Assembly (NCBI RefSeq): GCF_964340395.1
Contig: NC_135565.1
Coordinates: 14,543,709-14,607,708, forward strand
Origin: Glandiceps talaboti
Taxonomy: Eukaryota > Hemichordata > Enteropneusta > Spengelidae
Direction: 5' to 3'
Length of the DNA stretch: 64,000 nt
Positions 1 through 11,735 of the stretch are shown here, piece by piece. The number at the start of each line of letters is the position of its first letter. The first letter of the stretch is position 1. Under the pieces are notes generated by a model. It ran no database searches. It saw nothing but the letters and a program-made list of their open reading frames with translations, and was not told the DNA's origin. The position numbers and the translations under genes are program-made.

Positions 1-500
1 ACATCATGGTGAGGTGTTAGTGGTAGTTTGGTGTAAGCACTGAGCTAGACAATGGTAAGTGTAGTATGTTAACTCTTACACCCTACAAAATTCCCTCTCT
101 GTGTGCTAGACGGTGTTATCATGATGGTGACATGGGTGTAGTTATTAACCCTTCTACTATATGTTGTAACGTGCTTGGGAGGTGTTAGTGCCAGCCTCAT
201 ATTATATCTGAACTAGCTTGTTTTAACATTGAATTGGTGCAGGCATTAACACTTCCAGTGGCTAGCATATGCTGTTGTGATGTGACTGCCAGCATTTAGC
301 TAGCTGTGTGTTAGCATATGACTGGTGCAGGCATTAACCCATATGCTCATGCTGGTGAGGTGTTAGTGCTAATCTGGTGTTAGCACTGAGCTAGCCTTGT
401 GTATAATCAAGCTGGTGCAGGTATTAACCATTCCAGTCAATAACACAACCTTGTTGGGTGTTTAGTGCTACTTCGGTGTGAGCAGTGAACTTGTATAACA
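1..500. repeat. Degenerate repeats in NAP1L intron
   Basis: Diverged copies of phrases such as GGTGAGGTGTTAGTG, GGTGCAGGCATTAAC and AGCACTGAGCTAG recur several times, which suggests an old tandem array of roughly 100-bp units. No coding exon is visible here, so the stretch is taken as intron upstream of the first visible NAP1L exon. A weakly similar stretch in the opposite direction lies near 58,740-58,815. Confidence 0.5.
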
Positions 501-585
501 TTATCTGTATTCTGGTGCTATTGTATGAGAAACAAAGGGCAGATGTTACAGCACCACCAATGTTCCATACATGAATATCTTTTGT

Positions 586-912
586 TTTTGCAGGGGTTTA
601 CCTTTGAGTGCACTTTCTTTCCTGAGAATATTTCATCAACAAAGATTTGAGTTGCAGTACCCCCAACATACATTACACACACAATTTTTTATTTATTTTT
701 TTAAATTTTTTTTTAGGGATTTACTCTTGAGTACATCTCTGCTAATATAACGATTATTTCTCTAACAAGGTTTTAAGTAACAGCGCCCCCAATATTTATT
801 TTATAAAAAAAAATTCTTTGCGGGGATTTACTCTTGAGTACATCTTCTCTGCTAATGAGTATTTCACTGACAAAGTCTTGAGTAACAGCGCCCCAATTGT
901 CATTTTATAAAT
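586..912 (+). repeat. Three decayed tandem copies of a NAP1L 3' splice site plus exon start
   Basis: Three units precede the real exon at 936. Each has a T-rich tract, an acceptor-like site and about 55-60 bp that translate like the exon start (G-F-T-L-E-Y-I). The exon-like parts begin at 594, 717 and 824, spaced 123, 107 and 112 bp to the next unit. Copy 1 (after an intact CAG) and copy 2 (after TAG) have in-frame stops within about 20 codons. Copy 3 keeps FTLEYIFSANEYFTDKVL, but its acceptor AG reads GG at 822-823. All three continue into a shared non-exonic tail with a GTAACAGCGCCCC-like sequence. Confidence 0.8.
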
Positions 913-935
913 AACTTTTTTCTTTTCCTTTGCAG

Positions 936-3900
936 GGATTTACTCTTGAGTACATCTTCTCTGCTAATGAGTACTTCACTAACAAAGTCTTAACCAAACA
1001 ATACACAATGAGAGCAGAACCAGATGAAACAGATCCATTTAGTTTTGAAGGACCTGAAATAATTAGTTGTACAGGGTAAGTATGCAAATACACCTCTAAT
1101 AGTCCCCACATATAGCAGGGTAAGTATGCAAATACATTGTTAATAGCCCCCACATATAGCCATTCTATTGCATATTGGCCTGTAGCAGGTTGAAACACTC
1201 CCAAATTCAGGCTGATAAACATTGTTACATGTGTTTATCTGAAACAGCAAGTGTCATAAAGATGCGGCTGATTTTGTGATAACTTGATTTCCACCTGTTC
1301 AATGAGAATCATTCACACTGAATAATTAAATCATTGCGTGACCAAAGTCCGTAGTAGAAGGATCAAAATGTCACATTCGTTTCCAATTTACCGTTCCACA
1401 GTAACTATATTGTGTACTGCCCTATTGATTCTTGGAACCATGAACAATATATTCTCCACTGATTTGGAATGCACAAAACGCACACATGCTCAGTGTAAAT
1501 CATAGGTACATATGTAATGGGTAAAATTTCTGTTTCTCTTTCAACAATGCACATAATCACTGGTACATAATGTAAGAAGTATAAATTATCTGTTTCTCAT
1601 ACACTGACATAATTGTAAATCACTGGTAAATATTACTATATGGTAATAAAGCCTTATTTGCTATGATAAACGTAAACTAAAACTATTGTCGCAATATGTC
1701 GATACAACAGTGATAAGCTATTGAATGGACATTGGTTTAATTATAGTCTCAGTAGGGAGGGGGGCCTTGTCAGTATGAGTCGCTAAACAAGTAGTGACAA
1801 CCCTTAGGTCATGAGTATTGAATGAAGAAAAATATTTGGAAATAATATAATTATCCCGTCGGCAGTAAAATGAAAAAAAAAATGAGGGAAAGTAATGGCA
1901 ATTTTGAGCAGAACCAATGACGTAGACAGACGTTGTGACATAGAATGACCAGAGAATATATTCCATATTTTTTGGTAAACCTGGCTCGTGCATGATGTAA
2001 GTATAGAAACTGTTTCTCTCACAGTAACGGTAGTAATCACTTGTAATAAGTATAAATTCTGGGGTTTTTTCTACAGATGTACAATAGATTGGAAGAAAGG
2101 AAAGAATGTTACAGTGAAAGTAATAAAGAAAAAACAGAAACATAAAGGCCGAGGTACCACAAGAACAGTGACCAAAACTGTACAAAATGATTCCTTCTTT
2201 AACTTCTTTAATCCTCCACAAGTTCCAGATGATGCAGAAATGGTGAGTACAAGTTTTTCTGGACAAAAATAAATTATTAAGAATGATGTTGAGTTTGCAT
2301 GATTTGGAGATGTCTTGAGCCTGCCTAGAATAATATCTGCAGCAGTAATAATATTCTTACAAAGTCTCAAAAGGGATTTATAATATGCTAACAAATGTGT
2401 ACATATAATTGCCAAATGTCAACATATTCCAATATGAACTTGGTATTTATAATTATTCTGTTTCCATGACAATAGGATGAAGAGACAGAGGTATTGTTAG
2501 CAGCTGACTTTGAAATAGGTCATTTCTTCAGAGAGAGAGTTATCCCCAAGGCCGTCCTTTATTTCACCGGTGAAGCTATTGAAGATGATGATGAGGTTGG
2601 TGGCATGCTTCAGCTCTAATATGTATACTGCCCTCTATCAGTGTGATAGCATGATGCTCTACTGCCCTCTATCAACGTAATAGAGTGATGCTGTGCAAGT
2701 TAATGCTATATTACCAGCACATCTCAAATATCTATACTGCGGTATATCAATGTGATAGAGTGATGCTCTACAAGTTAATGCTGTATTATCAGTACATCTC
2801 AAATGTGCATACTGCCCTCTATCAATGTGATAGAGCCATGTACAAGTTTATGCTACATCATCAAATATGTATAGTGCGCTATATTGATCGGATAATGTAA
2901 TATATCACCAATACAATTAGAATGTCTATAGTTCTCTTCGATTTATGATACAATGGAGATGAATTCTGTATCACATGTATGTACGGTATCTGTGCCAGAC
3001 TTGATAAACCGGACAAAAATTCCTACATACTGCACATAATTTAATTGGGAACTGTTGAGTAAACTTGTAGACTTTGTCGTCTTCTGTCAAAAGCAACAAG
3101 TTCAATAATTTGGTGAATGGTCGAAAAGTATAGTTTTTTGGGCATCACCATTGTTTTTGCAATTCCGGAATCCTCTTTCTCCCAACTTGTACAATTTGTA
3201 TACAAACAAATACCCCTTAGGGAGAAAGAGAATTAACATATTCAAAATTAAGCAGATCCACCGTGGTTTGGTAGTCAATGAGTATTTTGTTGTGTGAATT
3301 TAAAACCCATTTGCTATTTTGTCATGAAACCTGACAACTGTTTTCATAGTATTTTGACACAATCATGTCTGTCTTTGTTCACAGTATGAAGAAGAAGGCG
3401 AGGAAGAGGTAATTGTGAACAGAAAGGCTGGGGTAAAAAACTAACCAAGTAGTTGTATGCAGTTGTCAATGTCTAGCATTGCATGCTAAGCACCTACTAC
3501 TGTCACATGTACTTGTATCATGCAGTCTGTGAAATATGAGATTATCAAATGATAAATCAATGAAACTTACCTGTAAGGCCTGACAAAAATAAATTGTGTG
3601 ATTCAGATTACGTTCAATTTTAGAATACATGTAGGTGGGGTAGGTAGGTTTTTGGGGGGATTTTTTTTTCCATGTGTAAGTGTCTAGTTCAGGTAGTTAT
3701 GTTTTCTGTATAGTCTCGTCAGATGTACTGCCATTACAGATTGGAAGAACACTTTTATATTGTCTTTTTAAGTTGTCGTCAGTTTCCCCATCCACTATTT
3801 CTTGCGACACTTCACAATTTTATTTTATTTTATTTTTTCTCAAATATGTTTTAAAAAAATTTAGGGTTGGCAGTGAAAAATTAGGTCGGGTTGGGTAACC

Positions 3901-6900
3901 GAAACCAAACAATTTTTTTTAAGGCCCATGTTGAAATTTGATGAGAACTCCCCCAAACTATGATTTCATAGATGTGAGTAGAGTCACTTCCATAAAATAA
4001 ATAAATATATGTTCACATTGAAAAAAAAATTAAGCCTTAAAATATCAAGTAGATCACTTTGACTTGAGTGTCATAATCACTAATGTAGAGTTGCCTGTGA
4101 TGAAAATGTTATCTGGAGTGGATCATTAAAACTAACTTTCAAGATGATGGAAAATATTTCTCCAAATCCACAGTGAAATCACTTATACTCAAAGCTTTGT
4201 AACATGAAAATCATATCTTAATACTTACTCTGTTTCCTGTTTGTGGGATTGTAGCCTAAAATTTGGTCGTAGGGGCTAAAAATTATAGGCCTTACACATA
4301 TATTGAGTCATTGTCATCTTGAAAATGAACTTGTGTTTGTGTTTCTGGCACTTTAAACATGAAAATTTCATAAATCAAATCTAGAGAGAAAGATGTTTTA
4401 AAAAAATACAGATGCATGATCCGAGTACATGTATAAATGGTAAGTTGGTTCACAGATAGCATCCTATGTCAACACTACCCCAGTAATCACATTATTATTA
4501 ATATTATTGTTGTCATACATGTGTAGGTACTAGTTCTATAATATAGAATTGGTGTCTGTCAGTATTGCTGTCACATTGGAAGTGTTAAGAGAGTCCTCAT
4601 AAATGTAAAAAAAACATTTTAGCAAACCATACCATGGTATGGCATATGTCAAGTACTATGACAGAACCCTATGACGCATGAGTGCAAGTGTGGCGTACTC
4701 ACATGGGGGGGGGGGGATTTGCACGAGTGCTTGCATTGTTCTCTGCTACGCTCTTGAAAGTGCAGCAGAAAACACTGCAAGTACGAATGCAAATACCCCT
4801 GAGTACCTACACTGGAACTCACATGGCATAGGGTTGTTATTACATATGTTTATCTGAAACGGAAAATTTCCATAAAAATCCTACACCGTGACTTCATGTG
4901 AATTGAACTATCACATCCTCGTTTGCATGCAGGTATGCAATAAATAAATCTCATATAATGTACAACGTAGATTATGTAAAATCATAAAATGACTCCAGAA
5001 CTCATCCTATTATGAAAATATCTCATTTTCCTGCAGTGGTGTTCCCTTTAAAGATATTTGATAGATATTGATCTATGAACAAATATCTGAAAAAAAATCA
5101 AGGCAATTATGTCTCAGTTATAACAAAAAATAAGTGAAAATTGTTTACTATGTGCATACATACAGTAGTTTGACAAGCTATTGGTCATAAGAAAATGACC
5201 AACTTATATAAAATACCAATATTTATCCAGCCAACATTGTGACATTAATACCCACAGACATCCATTGACCTCTGGTGCATGTGATGAACTAGCATTTGCA
5301 TGTCATCTTCTCTTCATGTTTAATGTGAGAATTTTCGTGACAACTTTAACGATAGCCATCAATAAATGAAAGAACGATAGCCATAAATAAATGAAAGAAT
5401 ATATGTGATTGGTCAAGGAATTCATCAGACAATCGGAGGGAAGGATACCAACAAATTGATGATAGCCATAAATGAAAGAGTGTATGTGATTGGTTAAGGA
5501 ATTCATTAACCAATCAGAGGGAAGAATACTAACAAATTGATGATAGCCATAAATGAAAGAGTGTATGTGATTGGTTAAGGAATTCATTAACCAATCAGAG
5601 GGAAGAATACTAACAAATTGATGATAGCTACAAATATTTAAAGAATATATGTGATTGGTTAAGGAATTCAGTCAATCAGAGGAAGTTGATGGTAGCCGTA
5701 AATGATGTAAGAGTACATGTGATTGGATGGGGGAATTCATCAGCCAATCAGAGGCAAGGATACTATCCAATTGATGGTAGCCATAAATGATAGAAGAGTA
5801 CATGAGATTGGCTAAGGATTTTATCAGCCAATTGGAGGGAAGGAGACTATTAAACTGTCTCATTGGTAAAAATTAATTAAGAATAGATGGTATATATACA
5901 ATTTCAAAAATGTGGCTAATTCTGAAAATTGTACTATCACTTTCTTGCGTAATTTTTTACAGGATGCAGAAGGTGAGGAAGGTGATGAGGAAGATGAAAA
6001 TGATCCCGAGTATGACCCAAGTAAAGTAAGTAGAAGGGATGCTATTACCATAGCAACCTATTTGTATATACATAGATGATCAAAATTGTTGTAGGTTATT
6101 GATGTGATAGTGTTAACAAATGTAAGGTAATGTTGAAGTACACAAGGCACTAAATATGTCTGGTTGACAACCAACACTGTTCACATGGATGCGTGGGATG
6201 GTATATTATATATGAACAACATTTCCTCTGCTGCCATTCATCCATCTTTGTCTTTCTCTCATCACCTTGTACTCTTGTCAGTCTGTCTCGCTCTCTCTTA
6301 GTCTGTGTCTGTCTTTTAATCTCTTTGCCCATCCCTGTGCATGTCTGTCTCAGTTTCTATTAACGTGTCTCTTTCTCTCCCATATACTCTCTGTGTTGTA
6401 GACTCTCTGTCTGTCTTTGTCCATCTCTGTATCTTTCTCTGGGTTGGCTGTCTCTGTCTCTGGCTCTGTCTATCTCTGAAAACTCCTCCCCATGTCTATT
6501 TTCAGATTCATTATAGTTACAAGTTTGAAGATAGCTATTTCTAAACCATTGACAAGAGGATGTTTGTATGATGATGTAGTCAGTAATAATATCTTTGTGT
6601 TCCGTTTTTTTTTTTTTTTTTTTTTTTTTTTCATCTTTTTGAGTTAGGCATATGACGAGTGTAGTTAATTTGCGTTTTTCTGGGTCTAACGTTTTGGTTC
6701 CATGGTAGAGTGCTGGCCAATGGTTTATGCTACAGTGTGAAAAGTGGCAAAAATTATGATCAGGTGGAAATTATGATGCCATGTTTCTGTATGGATGGAT
6801 GGGGTTAAAGGTCACATTGATGATACTGGGGGTAAAAGGTCACGTCTGATCCTGAGCATGCTTTATGGTGTAGAATTCTCAGAAAACCTGATGAATACAG

Positions 6901-6972
6901 AATGTTAATGTAAATGTCCTTTTTTTTCCTCACCAGGATGGTCAAAAACCCGCAGAATGCAAGCAGCAGTGA
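936..6972 (+). CDS. NAP1L: Nucleosome assembly protein 1-like, 3' part (six coding exons)
   Basis: NAP-family histone chaperone that binds H2A-H2B, shuttles between cytoplasm and nucleus, and helps assemble nucleosomes. Visible coding exons are 936-1075, 2077-2242, 2476-2595, 3385-3408 (a 24-nt microexon), 5963-6025 and 6937-6972. All have AG acceptors and GT donors and join in frame to 182 codons plus TGA. Recognisable NAP1 blocks are NEYFTNKVLTKQY, DPFSFEGPEI, TIDWKKGKNVTVK, KKKQKHKGRGT, NDSFFNFFNPP and AADFEIGHFFRERVIPKAV, then a glutamate/aspartate-rich tail and DPEYDPSK. The protein ends CKQQ, a CAAX-type prenylation motif known from NAP1L1. The start codon and the dimerisation helix are upstream of the window, so the gene is partial only because of the window edge. 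NAP1L1 and NAP1L4 orthology cannot be separated from this part. Confidence 0.95.
1072..1159 (+). repeat. 44-bp tandem duplication of a 5' splice site
   Basis: The sequence from CAGGGTAAGTATGCAAATAC at 1072 to CCCACATATAG at 1115 is repeated at 1116-1159 with a few changes. The first copy carries the true donor of the 936-1075 exon. The second places an identical CAGG/GTAAGT donor 44 nt downstream. Use of that second donor would add 44 nt and shift the frame. Confidence 0.85.
2600..2890 (+). repeat. Tandem repeat of about 85-90 bp in NAP1L intron
   Basis: About three and a half units contain TACTGCCCTCTATCA, TGTGATAGAGTGATGCT and CAAGTTAATGCT. They start right after the 2476-2595 exon. The open frame across them is a by-product of the repeat. 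Confidence 0.7.
3636..3905 (+). repeat. Dispersed T-rich repeat with GGTAGGTAGGT head
   Basis: A GGGGTAGGTAGGT head is followed by a T-rich tract, and the stretch closes with GGGTTGGGTAACCGAAACC. Similar heads occur at 30,473 (+) and, reversed, near 53,600-53,650. This suggests a dispersed element lying in NAP1L intron 4. The boundaries are approximate and no class is assigned. Confidence 0.35.
4661..4836 (+). mobile_element. MITE-like element, ACAGAACCCYATG family, copy 1
   Basis: It starts ACAGAACCCTATGACGCATG and ends with the near-inverse CATGGCATAGGGTTGT, enclosing a G12 run and AATGCAAATACCCC. A relative with the same ends and the same internal AATGCAAATACCCC lies at 54,861-55,053. Short length, inverted ends, no coding capacity and two unlinked copies fit a miniature inverted-repeat transposable element. 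Confidence 0.65.
5351..5865 (+). repeat. 81-bp minisatellite built on palindromes
   Basis: Six units of about 81 bp (register 5376, 5461, 5542, 5623 and on) contain GATAGCCATAAATGAAAGAG. Each also holds a palindromic core in which GTGATTGGTTAAG and TTAACCAATCA flank a central GAATTC. The core inverts almost exactly and puts CCAAT/ATTGG on both arms. Units 2 and 3 are near identical, and the outer units are diverged. It lies in the NAP1L intron before the 5963 exon. Confidence 0.85.
6225..6520 (+). repeat. CT-rich degenerate microsatellite in NAP1L intron
   Basis: A pyrimidine-rich run of TCTCTGTCTGTCT-type words, followed by a T30 tract at about 6,605-6,632. No coding signal is present. Confidence 0.6.
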
Positions 6973-7719
6973 AGATAGTCAGTTTTTTTGTCGCTTTTTT
7001 TCTTACCCCAAGATTTACATTTCATTTTTCACACGGTCATCCATACATGTATAAAAGAAATGTTGTTGGTTACCCGTAACTGTGTAGCCTTTGTAGTTTC
7101 CATAGAAACTAGGAATTTTAAACAAACTCTCACAACAGACATAATCATTTGAATACTGTGAATATTGAGACTTTGTGTGTGTGTGTGCCATTACATTTCT
7201 CCAGTAATGTCACCATTTACAGACTACTTACATGTATAATGTCATCAGTTTATGTAAGTCATCAAGCAACTTTGAACCTTAAAGGGGGAGTCACGTCTAT
7301 ATTATTTGGCTGTTGAAGTTCTGACTCAGGTTTATTTTACATTGATAAATGAGTTGTTATGATGGTTTTTCTATGAAATGTTACTCATAGTTTTGCTGTG
7401 GTTGTTTCTTTGTTTTGTGTGTTAGTCCATCTAGCATAAAATACAAGTTATTATAAGGTCAATTTTATGGCTCTTAAAGTTATAGAATACTTAAGAAATG
7501 TATGTGAGTAATTTTTGCATTTTCATATCCCAAGTTTCCTTTCGAATTCTCTTTTTATGATGAGAAGTGTGTGTATGGCTGAATTCTACTTATGGTAGAC
7601 ACAGGATCCATAGATTTATAATTATTGTTAGAGGGGGTGCCACACTTGTAAGAATAGTATCTAGTTGATATGATTACCACATGTAGTCATCATCCTATCA
7701 ATTATGTAGTAGTGAATAG

Positions 7720-8070
7720 TTTGTGCATGTGATCATCCACTCATGAACATCCATACTGCATGCTTTGTGTATATGATCATCCACTTATTAACATCACAAT
7801 ACATGTTTTGTGCATGTTATTATCCACTCATGACTATTCATTCTGCATGCTTTGTGCATGTGATTATCCACTCATGAACATCTATACTGCATGCTTTGTG
7901 CATTTGATCATCCACTCGTGAACATCCATATTGCATGCCTTGTGCATGTGATAATCAACTGATGGACATTCTTATTGCATACTTTGTGCATGTGATCATC
8001 CACTAACGGACATCAGTATACTTCATGCTTTGCACACATGATCATCACTGATGGACATCCATACTGTGCA
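7720..8070 (+). repeat. Tandem repeat of about 52 bp in NAP1L 3' UTR
   Basis: Some seven diverged units read like TTTGTGCATGTGATCATCC, ACTCATGAACATCCATACTG and CATGC. The short palindromes TGATCA and GCATGC recur in most units. It would be transcribed if the distal poly(A) signal is used. Confidence 0.8.
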
Positions 8071-8492
8071 TTTAATGCACCCAGTAATGTCAATGCATAG
8101 TTCAAACTTTGCATCTAATCAGCAACTGCAGAACATGTGTGCTTCTAAATGTATATGAACAAGTAATTAAAGTCAGTGTGTTTTATGTATTCCTGTCGTG
8201 AATGAAGTAATGGTTATGGTTCATGTTATTCGTATCTCAACAAACTTGCAGCTTAATGAAATAACTTGTATAAAAACTTCCCCTCTATTTCTCAGCTGAC
8301 TAAATAAAACTCTGCTACAGTAATTGAGCCTCATTTGTTCTTAAAATAAAAACTTAAGTCTAGCACTGCCATGTTTATTGTAATCTGCCTATTTGATCTA
8401 TCTCTACATATACTAAGAGGTTTTATCTTTGCGTTCTATTTATGTGTTTTGGGGATAATTTATAATATTTTTGTGAATTTTTTACTTTGTAC

Positions 8493-8498
8493 AATAAA
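8493..8498 (+). terminator. Candidate poly(A) signal of NAP1L
   Basis: Canonical AATAAA about 1.5 kb after the stop codon. AATAAA at 8304-8309 is an alternative. Confidence 0.45.
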
Positions 8499-8520
8499 CA
8501 GAAAAGGGCACTACAACAAA

Positions 8521-10477
8521 GGAAACTTTGAGTCAACCTTTTAACCCAAGTGTATGACCTGTACTGAGGCAGTCATTGTTTCGATAGTGTAAGTCTCAAA
8601 AAGACAAACATTAACTCAAGTTGGCTTATCATGTAAAGTTGTAATACTATGAAAACCTGACTTTCAGAGCTTTAAAGTTTTTTTAAAATAAATGAATCAA
8701 AAGGTTTCATTAAAAAATGTAATTTGTATCATCGTGGCACAGAAATAGTTACACTGGTGACTGATATGCAAAGTACTTAGTTTGCATATCAACACTGCTC
8801 ATTTACATACCTGATGAATATTTCTGCATATCATTCATTGTACTTGCATACATTACTGCCCCTTGGCACCTCAGTGAGCATAGACTCTATGCATGACATG
8901 TTTTTTCAATACATGTGAAATGTTAGTTATGTATATGTTTTTTATCAGTTCTTGAAATTTAATTCAGATATTTCCAGTGACATGTTAATCAGGAAATATA
9001 AACTCCAAATAGTTGCACTTTATTCTCTTACATTTGTTAGTTATTACCTGCTGCGGTATACTTTCTGTTCTGTCAATCAGCCTTTTACAGTAAAACCAAG
9101 AACAACATCATGCGTTATCGTGATTGCTGCAGAGAGTTTTATTACCTTCATTGTTTTACTGTTAAATTGAATCACACACAATTGAATTGTGATTCTTAAA
9201 TATCCAAAATTGTAAAAGATTATGTCTAAATCTTTGAAAATGAACAAAACATACAGGATGGCCACCCTGAAGGTTCAGTTTTGCTTGATGATATGAATTT
9301 CTTTTTCTGATACCTTGATATAGTGTAAGTGGAGTAATTCAATAAAGCACGTAGTGCAGAATCTAATATTGATTATAGGCTGCTTTATTTGCACCACACA
9401 GAAACATTCATTATCACCAGCAACAAAAAAATATCTTTCATTCTCATTTTTGCATGATTAATTTGAGTACAAATATCTGCACCAGGACTTCCTTGAAGTG
9501 TGTGTGTGCTGGTGGTTTGCATGTACTGCATTACAAGTTTATCTGAGCATGTGTATATTCACAACTAACTGATTTACTTCAGTTGTGTGCATGTCGATAA
9601 CATGAAGCCTCTGGTAGGGTTTAACCATAGACCCTCCAAGGGTCTATGGTTTAACCATGGATGGATTAGTGAGATGGTTTAACTTATGTGATTGGCAGAT
9701 TGGAAAGCACACAGTGGTATACTTTCTCATTGTTATCTTTGATATGAAAATGATGTATATTTTCCATTGTTATGTACCCAATCAAAGTGAACCTTGAACT
9801 TTCGGGTTATAGCCGTGCGTGCGTGTCCATGGCTTGATCTGTGACTGGTATGTATTTCGATGCACGACAGTGTTGGTGTGTGGTTCAAGTTATTATGTCT
9901 ACCATAAAATGTTGCCCTTGTCTATGGGTGGAAAGAAGCAGATTATAAGAACACAAACCTATCCTTGGAGCTATTCGTAAGACTTGTAATGAAATTGCTG
10001 AAACCTTTCCAAGTAGTGGTCTAATTAGGCATTTGTAAGGTTGAAAAAAATGCACGTAATTACGTAATTATACATGCGCACACATGCATACCTACATGCA
10101 TGCGTATGTACGTACATACATGCACATACATACATACATACATACATACATACATACATACATAAATGCACACATCTCTGGATTAGGTTAGCATACATGT
10201 ACTTGCATAGTTATGTCATATATTTGAATGTGTGAAACATTTCTAATATATAATTACCAGCTACCTCAAGATATACAATGTATATTCAACAGTGCAGTGG
10301 ACAGGCTATAGTATTGTGAACTTTATTACACAACTATTATGTTGGTACAGTGAAGTAAATAACAAGAAAAGCTTGGCACTGTTTAAATACATGTACAATA
10401 GCAAGAGAAAATTCTCTCCCAAGAATTGTAAAACAAGTTTCAAAAAAAAAATATTTTGAGCCAGGTACATGCTCTTC
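8521..10477. other. Intergenic, AT-rich
   Basis: No gene is recognised. The stretch holds a perfect-looking hairpin at 9619-9656 (GGTTTAACCATAGACCCT against its inverse) and an ACAT microsatellite at 10,083-10,163. The rest shows no structure that I can support. Confidence 0.5.
10083..10163 (+). repeat. (ACAT)n microsatellite
   Basis: An imperfect start (GCATGCGTATGTACGTACAT) becomes a pure ACAT run. Confidence 0.9.
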
Positions 10478-10865
10478 TATGGGAAGCCGTTCAGGCCAAA
10501 AGTATTTTTTTATTTTTGCTATAGTATTTTATATTTTTCGTACTTACAAACTAATTTTAACCGTTTATGTACTTTTATTCCATGTTCACATTATTTTAAT
10601 TGAAATAAGTTTGCATTTATTTGAGAATATTGTTTTATTTTTCGTCAAACCAGAATTATTTTAAGGATTATATATAATTGAAAGTCAAAATATATTTTTT
10701 GTTAAAGTTTTTTATTTTATTTTTTAAATTCAAAATTTTTCAACTTTTTTTTTTTCTTCCCAACTTTTTTTTTTGGCCGAGTCTGCTGACCAGCGCCTGT
10801 CACGAGTACGTCGTGCTCGTGACAGGCATGTCCTTCGACATCCATTACGAGTCGGACGTGTTTCG

Positions 10866-11308
10866 GCGTCAAATACACCTTCTCATTACCTTCAAAATTG
10901 GTCATTCAACATTATATCAGATCTCAAAACTGTTAATTTACTTCAGCCGCGTACACACATGTGTACACCGTCACGTTAAGGTTATGACCGCATGTATGAT
11001 GTATTACATGATGTAGTACGTAAGACACGATCCATGTGCAAAGGGTAAAGGTATAGTTAATCTAAAACAACTAAAGTTTGTTGCATCAATAACAATTACA
11101 TTCATTCTTGTGAAACTGACCAGAATTGAAATAAGATGGTACACTATACTGTGAGCGTGAGCAAAACAGCTTTAGGAACAAAAACATGAGGAAAAGCGAA
11201 CGCGTATTTCCAATGGGTCAGTCAGGTACTACTTCTTGTACGAGCGCACATGTTGACGTCGACCTGTTGTATTACAAATCAACCTAAACCAGCTTTTATC
11301 GCCTTGTT

Positions 11309-11349
<41 letters not shown>

Positions 11350-11351
11350 TA

Positions 11352-11385
<34 letters not shown>

Positions 11386-11735
11386 TGTTGTTGTTGTTGT
11401 TGTTGTAAAGATTCAGTTTACTTCATCGTACATTGTAGTATACTTTCTCTTGGTGTTCTGAGTACACATGCATATATCATGAAAAGTTGAGAATAACACG
11501 TCTACGTACTATGTAATACAGTAGGTCGACGTCAACATGTGCGCTCGTACTAGAAGTACCTGACTGGCCTATTGGAAATACCTTTGCCCGTTGCACATGG
11601 ATCGTACGCGGCTGAAGTCGCGGTTGTTGGAAAAAACAGATACTATCACACGTAAATTAACAGTTTTGAGATCTGATATAATGTTTGAGCGATCAATTTC
11701 GAAGGTAATAAGAACGTGTATTTGACGCCAAAATA
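10866..11735. repeat. Nested inverted repeat 1 inside the fold-back element
   Basis: Left-arm segments TATCAGATCTCAAAACTGTT, CAGCCGCGTAC, CGATCCATGTGCAA and GAGCGCACATGTTGACGTCG (about 10,866-11,280) recur inverted and in mirrored order at about 11,510-11,735. They enclose the microsatellite loop. The right arm lacks some of the left-arm sequence. Confidence 0.8.
11310..11406 (+). repeat. Compound CAT/TCG/TTG trinucleotide microsatellite
   Basis: A run of CAT units passes into TCG units and then TTG units. It sits in the loop between the arms of nested inverted repeat 1. Confidence 0.95.

Larger units (their letters stand above)
6973..8520 (+). other. NAP1L 3' untranslated region (inferred)
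   Basis: No splice acceptor or coding exon follows the TGA at 6970-6972. Candidate poly(A) signals are ATTAAA near 8167, AATAAA at 8304-8309 and AATAAA at 8493-8498. The end used is not determined. The region contains a roughly 52-bp tandem array (separate entry). Confidence 0.55.

Noticed and set aside
5303-5863. Minus-strand frames with 27-residue repeats
   Set aside because: The 81-bp minisatellite unit is a multiple of three, so the open frame is accidental.
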